From JBCCFC01 sp965213595 (GTDB taxonomy: Bacteria; Chloroflexota; Anaerolineae; Caldilineales; Caldilineaceae), in NCBI GenBank assembly GCA_965213595.1, contig CBDBZO010000004.1, positions 620,001 through 684,000 on the forward strand: a DNA stretch of 64,000 bases. The letters run 5' to 3'. The translations under genes and the position numbers were made by a program. Positions 13,637 to 21,707 of the stretch are shown piece after piece. Within the stretch, counting starts at the first letter, position 1, and each line of letters opens with the position of its first letter. The notes beneath the pieces are model-generated. The model searched no databases. It was given only the letters and a program-made list of their open reading frames with translations, and was not told the DNA's origin.

Positions 13637-15055
13637 TTACTTCAACTCCTTCCGCGTGTACCCCAAAATCTGCCGCGCCACAATCAGCGTGTTGATCTGC
13701 CCCGTCCCCTCGTAGATGTCGTTGATCTTCGCGTCGCGCATCCACTTCTCGACGAGCGTCGCCGTGGTGTAGCCCAGCGGCCCCAGCAGCTCGACCGCCT
13801 TCTGCGTGATCAGCGTCACCGCCTTGCCCGCCTTGACCTTGCACATCGACGATTCAAGCTTGTTCGGCTTCTGCTGATCGAGCAGCGCCGCCGCCTTGAT
13901 CGTGAGCAGCCAGGCCGCGCGCAGCTGCGCCTCCATCTCCAGCAGATCCGCCTGCACGGCGCTCAGCTTGTGGCGCGGCGAGGTGTAATCCATCTTCACG
14001 CCCTCTTTGGCCAGCGTGTCGCGCGTGAACTCAAAGGCCGCGCGGCCCACGCCAATCGCGCTGGCGGCGACAATCGGACGCGTCGCGTCAAAGGTTTTCA
14101 TCGCCCCTTTGAAGCCCTTGCTGTTCTTGCCCGTGTTGACCTCGGCGCTGCCCAAAATGTTGGCGCCCGGAATGCGGCAGTTGTCAAAGACAATCGTCGC
14201 CGTGTCGCTGGCGCGAATGCCCAGCTTCTCCTCGACCTTTACGATTTCGGCCCCCGGCGTCCCCGCCTCGACCACGAACGACTTCATCCCCGCGCGTCCG
14301 GCGTGCTTGTCCACCGTCGCCCACACCACCACGATGCCGTCGGACTCGTCGAGCGCGAGCTTGCCGCTGGTGCAGAAAATCTTCTGCCCGTTGAGCACCC
14401 ACTCGTCGGTCGCCTCGTCGTAGGTCGCCGTGGTCTGGATGTTGCTGGTGTCGGAACCGGCCTGCGGCTCCGTCATCGCCATGGCGCCCCACTTCGGCTC
14501 GCCCTCGGTAAAGCGGCGCAGAAAGCGCTCCAGCTGCTCCGGCGTGCCCACGGCGTTGACCGCCGCGCCCGCCAGCGCGCTCGCCGGGATGCAGAGGTAC
14601 GCGCCCGCGTCGCCCCAGCTCAGCATTTCAATTAGGTGAATCAGCGACATGTTCGCCATGCTGGCGTCGGCCTTGGTGGCCTTGGTCGCCGTCTTAATTT
14701 GCTGCTCCGCCGCCGCATCCAGCCCGGCGCCAGTGGTTACATTGGTGGTTACACTGTTGGTGATTTTGCTGCTTCCACTGCTGCCGTTTGTGTGCTGTGC
14801 ACCGTTCGTGCCGTTCACTGCATGAGCACCATTTGCCCCATTTGTGCTCCGCCGGGCCCGCCGCAGCGACGCCTCCAGATTGGCGCGCTCCATCTCGGTC
14901 ATCTGCGGCCAGATCATGTGGACGAACTTGTCCGGCCGCGCGTGCTCGTCGTCGTCCAGCCGGCGGCTCTCCGGCCGCATCACCTGCTCCGCAATCACTT
15001 CGACAGGCCGGAGTTGAGACTCGACGGCTTTGGGTAGTTCAAATTTGATTGACAT
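13637..15055 (-). CDS. Acyl-CoA dehydrogenase with low-complexity insert
   Basis: FAD-dependent acyl-CoA dehydrogenase for alpha,beta-desaturation of an acyl-CoA, 472 aa. Family marks: AMTEPQAGSDTSNIQTTA (FAD/substrate loop), WVLNGQKIFCTSG, and near the C-terminus INDIYEGTGQINTLIVARQILG, where Glu of YEGT is the usual catalytic base. The unusual part is an insert of about 40 residues (roughly 71-110) rich in Asn, Gly, Thr and Ser, with repeats of the type NGANGAHAVNGTNGA, inside the N-terminal helical domain. It is oriented like the next acyl-CoA dehydrogenase upstream, but 460 bases of repeats separate them, so co-transcription is doubtful. Confidence 0.9.
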   Translation of the reverse strand: MSIKFELPKAVESQLRPVEVIAEQVMRPESRRLDDDEHARPDKFVHMIWPQMTEMERANLEASLRRARRSTNGANGAHAVNGTNGAQHTNGSSGSSKITNSVTTNVTTGAGLDAAAEQQIKTATKATKADASMANMSLIHLIEMLSWGDAGAYLCIPASALAGAAVNAVGTPEQLERFLRRFTEGEPKWGAMAMTEPQAGSDTSNIQTTATYDEATDEWVLNGQKIFCTSGKLALDESDGIVVVWATVDKHAGRAGMKSFVVEAGTPGAEIVKVEEKLGIRASDTATIVFDNCRIPGANILGSAEVNTGKNSKGFKGAMKTFDATRPIVAASAIGVGRAAFEFTRDTLAKEGVKMDYTSPRHKLSAVQADLLEMEAQLRAAWLLTIKAAALLDQQKPNKLESSMCKVKAGKAVTLITQKAVELLGPLGYTTATLVEKWMRDAKINDIYEGTGQINTLIVARQILGYTRKELK

Positions 15056-15515
15056 TGGGTATTCCTTATTTCGTATTGCTTATTGCTTCGTAGTCGATCA
15101 AAAGGGTGAAACGCGATCCCGATTCGTGGGGAATACGAACCGTCATTATTTGTCATTCCTGCGGAGGCGGGAATCCACGCGCAGCCGACGAACCAAGTGC
15201 AGACAAGCTCCGTAAGACTTTGCCCCCTCGTTGGCCCGTACCTAGGGAAGGTACCCGATTGAGAATGCTCACTCCGCATTTCTGAATCACGTTTCTCTTC
15301 GTAATCGTGTTGCATTGGGGACACAAGTCGTCAACGTTTGTCATTCCCGTGGAGGCGAAAATCCATGCGACAAGCACCGAGCATCGAGGTGAGTAACCGG
15401 AATGTCTGTTACCCCTTCCATAGATTCCTGCCTACGCAGGAATGACAAACCGCGACCCCTTCAGCTCAACTCTGATCCGCGTTCTTCCGCGTATTTCCGC
15501 ATCCAAATTTCTTCC
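15056..15515. repeat. Gene-free stretch with three repeat families
   Basis: Contains a TATTGCTTATTGC-type segment (about 15060-15095), two copies of TCATTCC(T/C)G(C/T)GGAGGCG (about 15152-15180 and 15340-15370) with an inverse copy (CCTACGCAGGAATGACAAA near 15429), and a CCGCGTTCTTCCGCG segment (about 15477-15512). No gene seen. Confidence 0.7.
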
Positions 15516-16622
15516 CTACGCCATCACCAAGCCATCCCACGTCGCGAACCCTCTCCCGTTGCGCAGCCACAGCTCCACCGGGTGATCGCGCACGTAGCCG
15601 TGGCCGCCCAGCACCTGCAGCGCGCTGTCCGTCACCTCCATCACCATGTTGTCGGCGAAGTGCTTGGCCAGCGCGGCGGACTTGGTGGCGTCCTCGTTGT
15701 TGTCCAGCTTATAGGCCGCCTCCCACACCATCACGCGCGCCGATTCAATCTCAATCGCCATGTTCGCCAGCATAAAGGCGATGCTCTGGCGGTGGGCAAT
15801 TGGCTCGCCAAAGGCCTCGCGCTCTTTGGCGTAGACCATGGCATATTCGTAGGCCGCCCGCGCCTGCCCCACCGCCAGCGCCGACGCGCCAATGCGCGCC
15901 ACCGTCAGCAGCCGGTTGAGCCGCACGCCCCGTCGACCGCCCAGCCGATTCTCTTTGGGCACGACCACGTTTTCAAAGTCGACTTCGTAGACGGCCAGCG
16001 ACTGCGCGCCCATCATCGTCACCCGCTCGCCGACGGTCACGCCCGGTGCGGCGCTCGGCACGATGTAGGCCTGCGTGCGCCCCTTGCCCGTGCTCGTCAG
16101 CTCGTTGGCGTAGACGAGCAGCCATTCGGCCTCGTTGGCCAGCGGCACAAAGGTTTTGCGCCCGTTGAGGACGAAGTTGTTGTCCTGCTTCTCGGCGATT
16201 GTCGCCATCTCGGCGGGGTCAAACTGATAGACGGGCTCCGTGAAGGCGGCGGTGGCTTTCGCCCGCTCTTCGTCACAAAAGCGGGGCAGGTGCTCCGCCT
16301 TTTGCTCCGGCGTCCCAAAGAGCGCAACGGGCGTGGCAAAGAGGCTCGGCGTCAGCAGGTGCAGGCTGATGCCCACGTCGCCCCAGCCCAGCTCTTCGAG
16401 ATAGAGCGCGCTGGTCAGCGCCGAGTATTCGCCGAAGCCGCCGTATTCCGCCTCGATCGCGCCGGGCAGCAGCCCCAGCTCCCACCCCTGCCGCGCCACC
16501 TTTTCGGGCACGGCCTTGGCCTCCTCGGCCTCGCGGTGCAGCGGCCGCATCTGCTTTTCGGCAAAGCGGTGCACCGTCTCCACCAGCATCTTCTGTTCGT
16601 CGTCCATCTCAAATGAGTACAT
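15516..16622 (-). CDS. Acyl-CoA dehydrogenase family protein
   Basis: FAD-dependent acyl-CoA dehydrogenase-like protein, 368 aa. Visible parts are the N-terminal helical domain, the middle strand domain (AAFTEPVYQFDPAEM, NFVLNGRKTFVP) and the C-terminal four-helix domain ending LQVLGGHGYVRDHPVE followed by LWLRNGRGFATWDGL. The usual catalytic YEGT near the C-terminus is absent, replaced by FATWDGL, and the protein ends there; the base may lie elsewhere, as in isovaleryl-CoA-type enzymes, or the activity differs. ATG 16622 follows a composite repeat. The substrate is unknown; a role in fatty or branched-chain acyl-CoA oxidation is the default inference. Confidence 0.85.
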   Translation of the reverse strand: MYSFEMDDEQKMLVETVHRFAEKQMRPLHREAEEAKAVPEKVARQGWELGLLPGAIEAEYGGFGEYSALTSALYLEELGWGDVGISLHLLTPSLFATPVALFGTPEQKAEHLPRFCDEERAKATAAFTEPVYQFDPAEMATIAEKQDNNFVLNGRKTFVPLANEAEWLLVYANELTSTGKGRTQAYIVPSAAPGVTVGERVTMMGAQSLAVYEVDFENVVVPKENRLGGRRGVRLNRLLTVARIGASALAVGQARAAYEYAMVYAKEREAFGEPIAHRQSIAFMLANMAIEIESARVMVWEAAYKLDNNEDATKSAALAKHFADNMVMEVTDSALQVLGGHGYVRDHPVELWLRNGRGFATWDGLVMA

Positions 16623-16653
16623 AATTGGGTTCCTTCATAAATTGCAACTTTTT

Positions 16654-17103
16654 CAACGCGGAGAGCGCGGAGAAGGAGGCGCAGAGGGCCGCCGAGAGCC
16701 GCCGCGAGAAGAGGAGCGGTTGGGTTGTCATTTCGAGCGGAGGGAGAAATCTTCGCGTGGCCGACGGTAAAACGGTGTCGAATTAACACAGTTGATCGGT
16801 CTGCCAACAAAAGATAGTTCTCCAAGTTTTTGTGGGGTGGGGCAAGGCTCGACCAACGGTGCGTCGCACTTTCCGAAGTGCGACGCACGTTTGTAGTAAG
16901 TCCTTCCCCTTTGGGTGATCGACCACCCAAATGTGCGATGCACCTGGGAAGGTGCAACGCACGCTGGGCCACCTTCCCCATTGCGCCCCACGATCCCTCA
17001 GAGAACCCAAAAGATTTCTCCCTTCGCTCGAAATGACACTCTTTTTCTTCTCCGCGGCTCTCCGCGGCCCTCTGCGCCTTCTCCGCGCTCTCCGCGTTAA
17101 ATC
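16654..17103. repeat. Composite nested inverted repeat, longest copy
   Basis: Outer arms 16654-16700 (AACGCGGAGAGCGCGG...) and 17047-17103 (...GCGCTCTCCGCGTTAAATC). Inner arms 16734-16752 (TTGTCATTTCGAGCGGAGGG) and 17011-17037 (AGATTTCTCCCTTCGCTCGAAATGAC). Inside these lie two shorter palindromic units, about 16858-16892 (GGTGCGTCGCAC...GTGCGACGCAC) and 16932-16965 (TGTGCGATGCACC...GGTGCAACGCAC). No gene is seen in 16623-17159. Confidence 0.8.
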
Positions 17104-17159
17104 TTCTTCCCTCACTCTACCCAACAGATGTTTCCCCCCCGTTGCCCCATTGTTGATGT

Positions 17160-17188
17160 TTGGTTCCCGCCACAGTTTTGAGTACAAT
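17160..17188 (+). promoter_or_regulatory. Probable promoter of the chorismate-mutase/GT4 pair
   Basis: TTGGTT (17160-17165), 17 bases, TACAAT (17183-17188). ATG 17199 is ten bases downstream of the -10 box, so the mRNA is leaderless or nearly so. Confidence 0.5.
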
Positions 17189-17198
17189 GGCCTGCACC

Positions 17199-17513
17199 AT
17201 GACCAAGCCCATCCTTGCCCCCGACCACTGCACCTCGCTCGACGATGTCCGTCGCGCCATCGACCATCTCGACCGCGAGGTTGTTGCCCTGCTCGGCCAG
17301 CGCTTTCAGTACGTCCAAGCCGCAACGCGCTTCAAGCGCACCAGCGAGGAAGCCCACGCCGCGGATCGCGTGCGAGCCGTGTTAAATCAGCGGCGGGAAT
17401 GGGCGGAAGCGGAGGGGCTGGAGCCGGGCCTGATCGAGGAGATGTACGCCAATTTGATCGCGTACTTTGTTCACGCGGAAGTCGAAATGCTGGAGGGTCG
17501 GCATAATGAGTGA
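17199..17513 (+). CDS. Chorismate mutase type II / isochorismate pyruvate-lyase-like protein
   Basis: 104-aa all-helical protein of the AroQ/PchB fold: DDVRRAIDHLDREVVALLGQR forms helix 1 with the first active-site Arg, followed by FKR and RRREWAEAEGLEPG and a last helix LIEEMYANLIAYFVHAE. The spacing and the REWAEAEGL segment resemble PchB-type isochorismate pyruvate-lyase homologues more than canonical AroQ. The true reaction is uncertain. I choose ATG 17199 because the -10 box (TACAAT) overlaps the earlier ATG 17187. The stop overlaps the start of the GT4 gene (TAATGAGTGA), suggesting co-translation with a polysaccharide glycosyltransferase, an odd pairing. Confidence 0.75.
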   Translation: MTKPILAPDHCTSLDDVRRAIDHLDREVVALLGQRFQYVQAATRFKRTSEEAHAADRVRAVLNQRREWAEAEGLEPGLIEEMYANLIAYFVHAEVEMLEGRHNE

Positions 17514-18744
17514 ACACTTTCGTGGCGCCCGCATCGCCCTCGTCCACGACTGGCTCAACCAGCGCGGCGGCGCGGAAAACGTGCTGGAGGAGTTTGTCGA
17601 TCTCTTTCCCGGCGCGCCCGTCTACACCAGCATCTACGCGCCCGAGCAGATGCCCGATGCCTACCGCGACTGGGACGTGCGCACCAGCTTTATGCAGCGG
17701 CTGCCCGGCGTCGCCGCCCACCACCAGCGCTATCTGCCGCTCTATCCCCTCGCCTTCCAGCGCACCGATCTGAGCGACTACGACATCGTGCTCAGCAACA
17801 AAAGCGGCTTCTGCCACGGCGTCCAAACCGGCGACGCCGACCTGGATAACGGTGTTTTGGAAGGGGCGACCCACATCTGCTACTGCCTCTCGCCGACCCG
17901 CTTTCTCTGGCTCTACCAACACTACCAGGAGCGCGAGCAGTTTGGTCGACTTACCAGCGCCGCGCTCCAGCCCCTGCTCGCGACCCTGCGCTGGTGGGAT
18001 TGGCAGGCCGCCCAGCGCGTCGACTACTTTATTGCCATCAGCAGCGAAATCGGACGCCGCATCCGCAACATCTACGACCGCGACAGCGTCATCATCCACC
18101 CGCCCGTCGACACCGAATATTTTGCGCCCAGCATGGGGCCAGGCGGTTATTTTGCGTCCGGCACGGGGCTGGGCATGCCGCCCACGCTCGGCAACTACTA
18201 CTTAATCGTCAGCCGCCTCGTCCCCTACAAGCGCATCGACCTTGCCGTGCAGGCCTTCGCCCGCCTGCCCCACGAGCGCCTCGTCATCGTCGGCTCCGGG
18301 CGCGACCGCGCCGAGCTGGAAGCCAGCGCGCCGGACAACGTGACTTTCTTGGGTGGGCAAAGCCGGGAGCGGGTGCGGGAACTGATGCAGGGGTGCAAGG
18401 CGTTCTTATTTCCGGGGCTGGAGGATTTCGGCATCGCCCCCGTCGAAGCCATGGCCGCCGGGCGACCCGTCATCGCCTTTGCCGGCGGTGGCGCGCTGGA
18501 CACCGTCGCGACAGGCGTTTCCGGCGAACACTTTACCGCGCAGACGGTCGACAGCCTGCACGAAACGCTCGCGTGCTTCGATGCGCTGGCGTACGACCCG
18601 GCGGCCTGTCGCGCCCAGGCGGAATTGTTTAGCACGGCGAACTTTCGTCGCCGCATGAAGAAGTACGTCGAGCTGATCGCCAGCAAGCGCGAGCGCACGG
18701 CGCGCGAGCGGTCGCTGTCGCGGGAGCCGGTCGCGGCAGGCTAA
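17506..18744 (+). CDS. Glycosyltransferase family 4 (GT-B)
   Basis: 412-aa cytoplasmic glycosyltransferase, probably adding a sugar during exopolysaccharide or O-chain assembly. The N-terminal domain begins RIALVHDWLNQRGGAE (acceptor domain, the GG loop). The donor domain has SRLVPYKRIDLAV near residue 236 and GLEDFGIAPVEAMAAG near residue 303, the E-x7-E retaining GT4 signature. ATG 17506 is preferred (GGAGGG eight bases upstream, overlap with the chorismate-mutase stop) over 17467. Downstream, after an intruding nuclease gene, come two Wzz-like proteins and a DUF2079 protein, so the locus is likely for surface polysaccharide. It resembles mannosyltransferases of the WbaZ/MtfB type; donor sugar not determinable. 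Confidence 0.88.
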   Translation: MSEHFRGARIALVHDWLNQRGGAENVLEEFVDLFPGAPVYTSIYAPEQMPDAYRDWDVRTSFMQRLPGVAAHHQRYLPLYPLAFQRTDLSDYDIVLSNKSGFCHGVQTGDADLDNGVLEGATHICYCLSPTRFLWLYQHYQEREQFGRLTSAALQPLLATLRWWDWQAAQRVDYFIAISSEIGRRIRNIYDRDSVIIHPPVDTEYFAPSMGPGGYFASGTGLGMPPTLGNYYLIVSRLVPYKRIDLAVQAFARLPHERLVIVGSGRDRAELEASAPDNVTFLGGQSRERVRELMQGCKAFLFPGLEDFGIAPVEAMAAGRPVIAFAGGGALDTVATGVSGEHFTAQTVDSLHETLACFDALAYDPAACRAQAELFSTANFRRRMKKYVELIASKRERTARERSLSREPVAAG

Positions 18745-18777
18745 ACGATTTGCACTTAACCTTTGAGAACCTAACCA

Positions 18778-20121
18778 ATGGCAAAAGCACAAGATCAAGC
18801 AAAGTACGGTAGCACTAACATTTTTATTGCGAACGAGATCTATCCTGACGCACAAGGTTTGTTTGCGGTAAAAATTGAGGCTCTAGAACATATTAAGGAT
18901 GACTGTATTATTGTCATAGATACAAATGTTTTACTTTTGCCATATAGCACTGGTCGTGAGAGTCTTCAGAGAATTGGAGAGACTTTTAGCCAATTAGTGG
19001 AATCAGGACAGTTAATTGTTCCGGGACAGGTTGCCCGTGAATTTGCTAAAAACAGAGCAACAAAATTAGGCGAACTCTTTCAGCAAATTACTAGAAAAGG
19101 AAATATCTCTAAGCTTCAAAAGGGGAAGTATCCTTTGCTGGAGTCTGTGGAGGAGTATAAGAAGCTTGTTGAACTCGAGAAGGAGATAGATAAGAAGCTT
19201 TCAGAATACCAGGACACGATAACGCGTTTAAAAGACCACATCAAAGCATGGTCTTGGGATGATCCTGTAAGCGTTTTGTATGCGGAAATGTTCAAGGATG
19301 AAACTATCTTCGACCCCGATTTTAATCGAGATGACATTTTACGTGATCTTGAGCGTCGACATGCGCACAATATACCGCCTGGATTTAAAGATTCTGGTAA
19401 AGATGACCGCGGCATTGGTGACCTACTTGTCTGGCATACTATTCTTGAACTTGCAAAAGAGCGAAAGAAAAGTGTAATTTTTGTGACGGGTGATGAAAAA
19501 GCGGATTGGTTTCACCAAAGCGAAAAACAAGCCCTCTATCCAAGATTTGAGTTAGTAGATGAATTTCGTCGTGCATCAGGCGGGTTTTCGTTCCATATTG
19601 TTTCATTCTCGAAGCTTCTCAATCTCTACGGTGCTAAATCAGACGTAGTACAAGAAGTGCGTAAGCAAGAGGCACAAGAACGAGCAGTTCAAAAGAGCAG
19701 CAGAGCGTCAAACGATCCTTTGTCTTTTTTAAGCCAAGCTATTCTGGTCGAAGAGCTCGTTTACTATTGGCTAACAGAAAAATTCTTCGGCGCATCTATC
19801 GAACGTATGTATGAAGGGGCAGACCAAGGAGTAGATTTTGTTGTACTTGACAGAGAGAAATCAGTAGCTGTAGAAGTAAAATATTTCTCAGAGAATCGCA
19901 TGGTTGCCCGATCGTCGCTCAGGATGATCATGGAAAGACTTATTCAAAATGTGTCATTCTATGAGTTCGACAAATTACTGCTGATACTTGTTGCTGATTC
20001 GCGTGAAGGAGCTATTTATCTCAATACAGCAGCTTTTGATTTGTCCATCTACTATGAATCGACCAACGTTGAAATATTGTTTGGCTTTGTTACACCAGAA
20101 GGTGTATTTGCTGTTCTTTGA
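18778..20121 (+). CDS. PIN-like (PIN_8) plus PD-(D/E)XK two-nuclease protein
   Basis: 447 aa, markedly AT-rich against its neighbours. Residues ~40-280 look like the PIN_8 domain: IIVIDTNVLL (D48), VPGQVAREF (E88), IPPGFKDSGKDD, GIGDLLVWHTILELAK (D215) and FVTGDEKADW (D239, D243), the four-acid PIN nuclease pattern. A helical, charged stretch (residues ~105-150) is probably coiled coil. Residues ~315-447 carry a restriction-endonuclease-like core: GADQGVDFVVLDREKSVAVEVKYF, with D353, E366 and K368 in the D-x12-E-x-K spacing. Two nuclease folds in one chain suggest a defence or toxin effector. It lies 33 bases after the GT4 gene and 15 bases before the first wzz-like gene with no own promoter recognised. 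Function is inferred from motifs only. Confidence 0.75.
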   Translation: MAKAQDQAKYGSTNIFIANEIYPDAQGLFAVKIEALEHIKDDCIIVIDTNVLLLPYSTGRESLQRIGETFSQLVESGQLIVPGQVAREFAKNRATKLGELFQQITRKGNISKLQKGKYPLLESVEEYKKLVELEKEIDKKLSEYQDTITRLKDHIKAWSWDDPVSVLYAEMFKDETIFDPDFNRDDILRDLERRHAHNIPPGFKDSGKDDRGIGDLLVWHTILELAKERKKSVIFVTGDEKADWFHQSEKQALYPRFELVDEFRRASGGFSFHIVSFSKLLNLYGAKSDVVQEVRKQEAQERAVQKSSRASNDPLSFLSQAILVEELVYYWLTEKFFGASIERMYEGADQGVDFVVLDREKSVAVEVKYFSENRMVARSSLRMIMERLIQNVSFYEFDKLLLILVADSREGAIYLNTAAFDLSIYYESTNVEILFGFVTPEGVFAVL

Positions 20122-20136
20122 CAGTCATCAATAACC

Positions 20137-20826
20137 ATGGAACTTCGCGACTACTGGACCATCCTCCGCCGCCGCTGGTGGCTGCCGATTTTGCTGGCGC
20201 TGCTCGTCGGCGCGATCAGCGCTGGGCAGCTGCGCCCGTGGCAAACCCCGCCGCCGACGTACAACGCCTCGCTGCAGCTGCTCGTCAGCGTGCTGCCGCC
20301 GGCAAATGCGGACGCGACGACCTACGACCCGTACTACTTTGCCGCGCTCACGAGCGAATACCTTGTCGACGACCTGTCCGAGCTGGTGCGTGGCGAACTC
20401 TTTGCGCGCGAAATCAGCGGGCGGCTGGCCGAGGAGGGCGTCGACATCCCCGCGGGCGCGATCAGCGGCAGCGCCTTTACGGGTGACCTGCACCGCTTTG
20501 TCAACCTCACCGTTGCGTGGCCGGACGAGGCGCAGGCGCAGGCCATCATCAGCGCCGCGGCGGACGAGATCCAGCAGGACGGCGGCGACTATCTGCGGCA
20601 GCTCGCCGCGCTTCAATCCGAAATCGTGATCACCAACGGCCCCACCGTGAGCGCCGTCGGCCCCGGCCTGCGCTCGCAAATCGACCTGCCGCTGCGCGTG
20701 CTGCTCGCCCTTTTAGTTGGCATCGGCCTCGTTTTCCTGCTAGACTATTTGGACGCGTCGATTCGAGATCGGCGCGAAGCGGAGCGGATGGGGTTTGTCG
20801 TGCTCGGCGAAATTCCGAGGAAGTAG
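20137..20826 (+). CDS. Wzz-like polysaccharide chain-length protein
   Basis: 229-aa inner-membrane protein with the Wzz topology: short cytoplasmic head (MELRDYWTILRRRWW), first transmembrane helix (residues ~16-30), an extracytoplasmic part of about 140 residues and a second transmembrane helix (VLLALLVGIGLVFLLDYLD) followed by a short basic tail. Such proteins set the length of polymerised surface glycans; a tyrosine-kinase domain is absent. The extracytoplasmic part is short for Wzz. A second, similar gene follows after a repeat. The upstream flank is the nuclease gene, only 15 bases away. Confidence 0.8.
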   Translation: MELRDYWTILRRRWWLPILLALLVGAISAGQLRPWQTPPPTYNASLQLLVSVLPPANADATTYDPYYFAALTSEYLVDDLSELVRGELFAREISGRLAEEGVDIPAGAISGSAFTGDLHRFVNLTVAWPDEAQAQAIISAAADEIQQDGGDYLRQLAALQSEIVITNGPTVSAVGPGLRSQIDLPLRVLLALLVGIGLVFLLDYLDASIRDRREAERMGFVVLGEIPRK

Positions 20827-20930
20827 TGTGTATTACTTATTACTTACTGCTTATTGCGAAGAGGTTGGTTTCGTCGGCAACAATCCGTCCACGAACCAAG
20901 CATACACAATAAGCAATACGCAATACCTCC
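20827..20930. repeat. Inverted repeat of the TATTGCTTATTGC family
   Basis: Left arm 20829-20858 (GTATTACTTATTAC...CTTATTGCG) and right arm 20903-20927 (ACAATAAGCAATACGCAATAC), with a short inner inverted pair GGTTGGTTTCGT/ACGAACC. Lies between the two wzz-like genes. Related copies are at 15.06 and 55.0-55.2 kb. Confidence 0.65.
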
Positions 20931-20974
20931 CCATCGATATTTCGTAACCCGTCTACTCGTTCAAGGACCCACCC

Positions 20975-21694
20975 ATGACTCTCAACGAATACATTCGCAT
21001 TCTGCGGCGCCGCGGCTGGATCATCGTCGCCGCGGCGCTGCTGGCGGCGGTCGCCGCCTTTGGCGTCAGCTACGTGCAGGAAGACGTTTACCGTGCATCG
21101 GTCGAGGTCAGCACCGTGCCGGCCCGTGCCGATTGGGGGCTCAACAATACAACCAAAGACCTCATGCGCAACTTCGTTACCCGCGTCAACACACATGAAG
21201 TGGCGCAGCAGGTTATTGACACCACGCAGCTCGACATGACGTCCGGTAACTTTTTGGCTCAGGGTAATCTCGCCGAGGACGCCAGCAAGCTAACCATCCG
21301 CTTTAACTTTGAGGCGCGCGATCCTGCCGTTGCCGAGCGAGCGGTGGTTGCCTGGGCGCAAAGTTTTATCGATGAGCGAACGTCGTACTACGCACAGCAG
21401 GACAAGCGGGACCGGATTGACGTCCGCTTTGTGAGCCAGTTCCCGCAAACCAGCAAAATTCAGCCCAACCCCGAAACCAACGCCATCGCTGGCGCGGTGC
21501 TCGGCACGATGCTGGGCATCGCCATCGTGCTGCTGCTGACGTGGATGGAGGCGGACCGGCTGCGCACGGTGCAGGCCGTCGAACGCGCGCTTGGCGTACC
21601 CGTCCTCGGCGCGATCCCGGTTGTGGACAGCCCGCGCGCGGCCCCGCAGCGCACGGCGCGGCGCGGTCACGTGGGTGCGCCGGAAGCGGCGTAG
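20975..21694 (+). CDS. Wzz-like polysaccharide chain-length protein, second copy
   Basis: 239 aa with the same architecture as the preceding gene: MTLNEYIRILRRRGW head, first membrane helix (IIVAAALLAAVAAFGVSYV), a periplasmic-type helical part of about 150 residues, second helix (AIAGAVLGTMLGIAIVLLL) and a longer basic cytoplasmic tail (AVERALGVPVLGAIPVV), the segment that in bacterial tyrosine kinases leads into the kinase domain, which is missing here. With the GT4, first Wzz-like and DUF2079 genes it forms a surface-polysaccharide cluster. No strong ribosome site is seen (ACCCACCC before ATG). Confidence 0.82.
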   Translation: MTLNEYIRILRRRGWIIVAAALLAAVAAFGVSYVQEDVYRASVEVSTVPARADWGLNNTTKDLMRNFVTRVNTHEVAQQVIDTTQLDMTSGNFLAQGNLAEDASKLTIRFNFEARDPAVAERAVVAWAQSFIDERTSYYAQQDKRDRIDVRFVSQFPQTSKIQPNPETNAIAGAVLGTMLGIAIVLLLTWMEADRLRTVQAVERALGVPVLGAIPVVDSPRAAPQRTARRGHVGAPEAA

Positions 21695-21707
21695 TCTCGA
21701 TTTGCAC

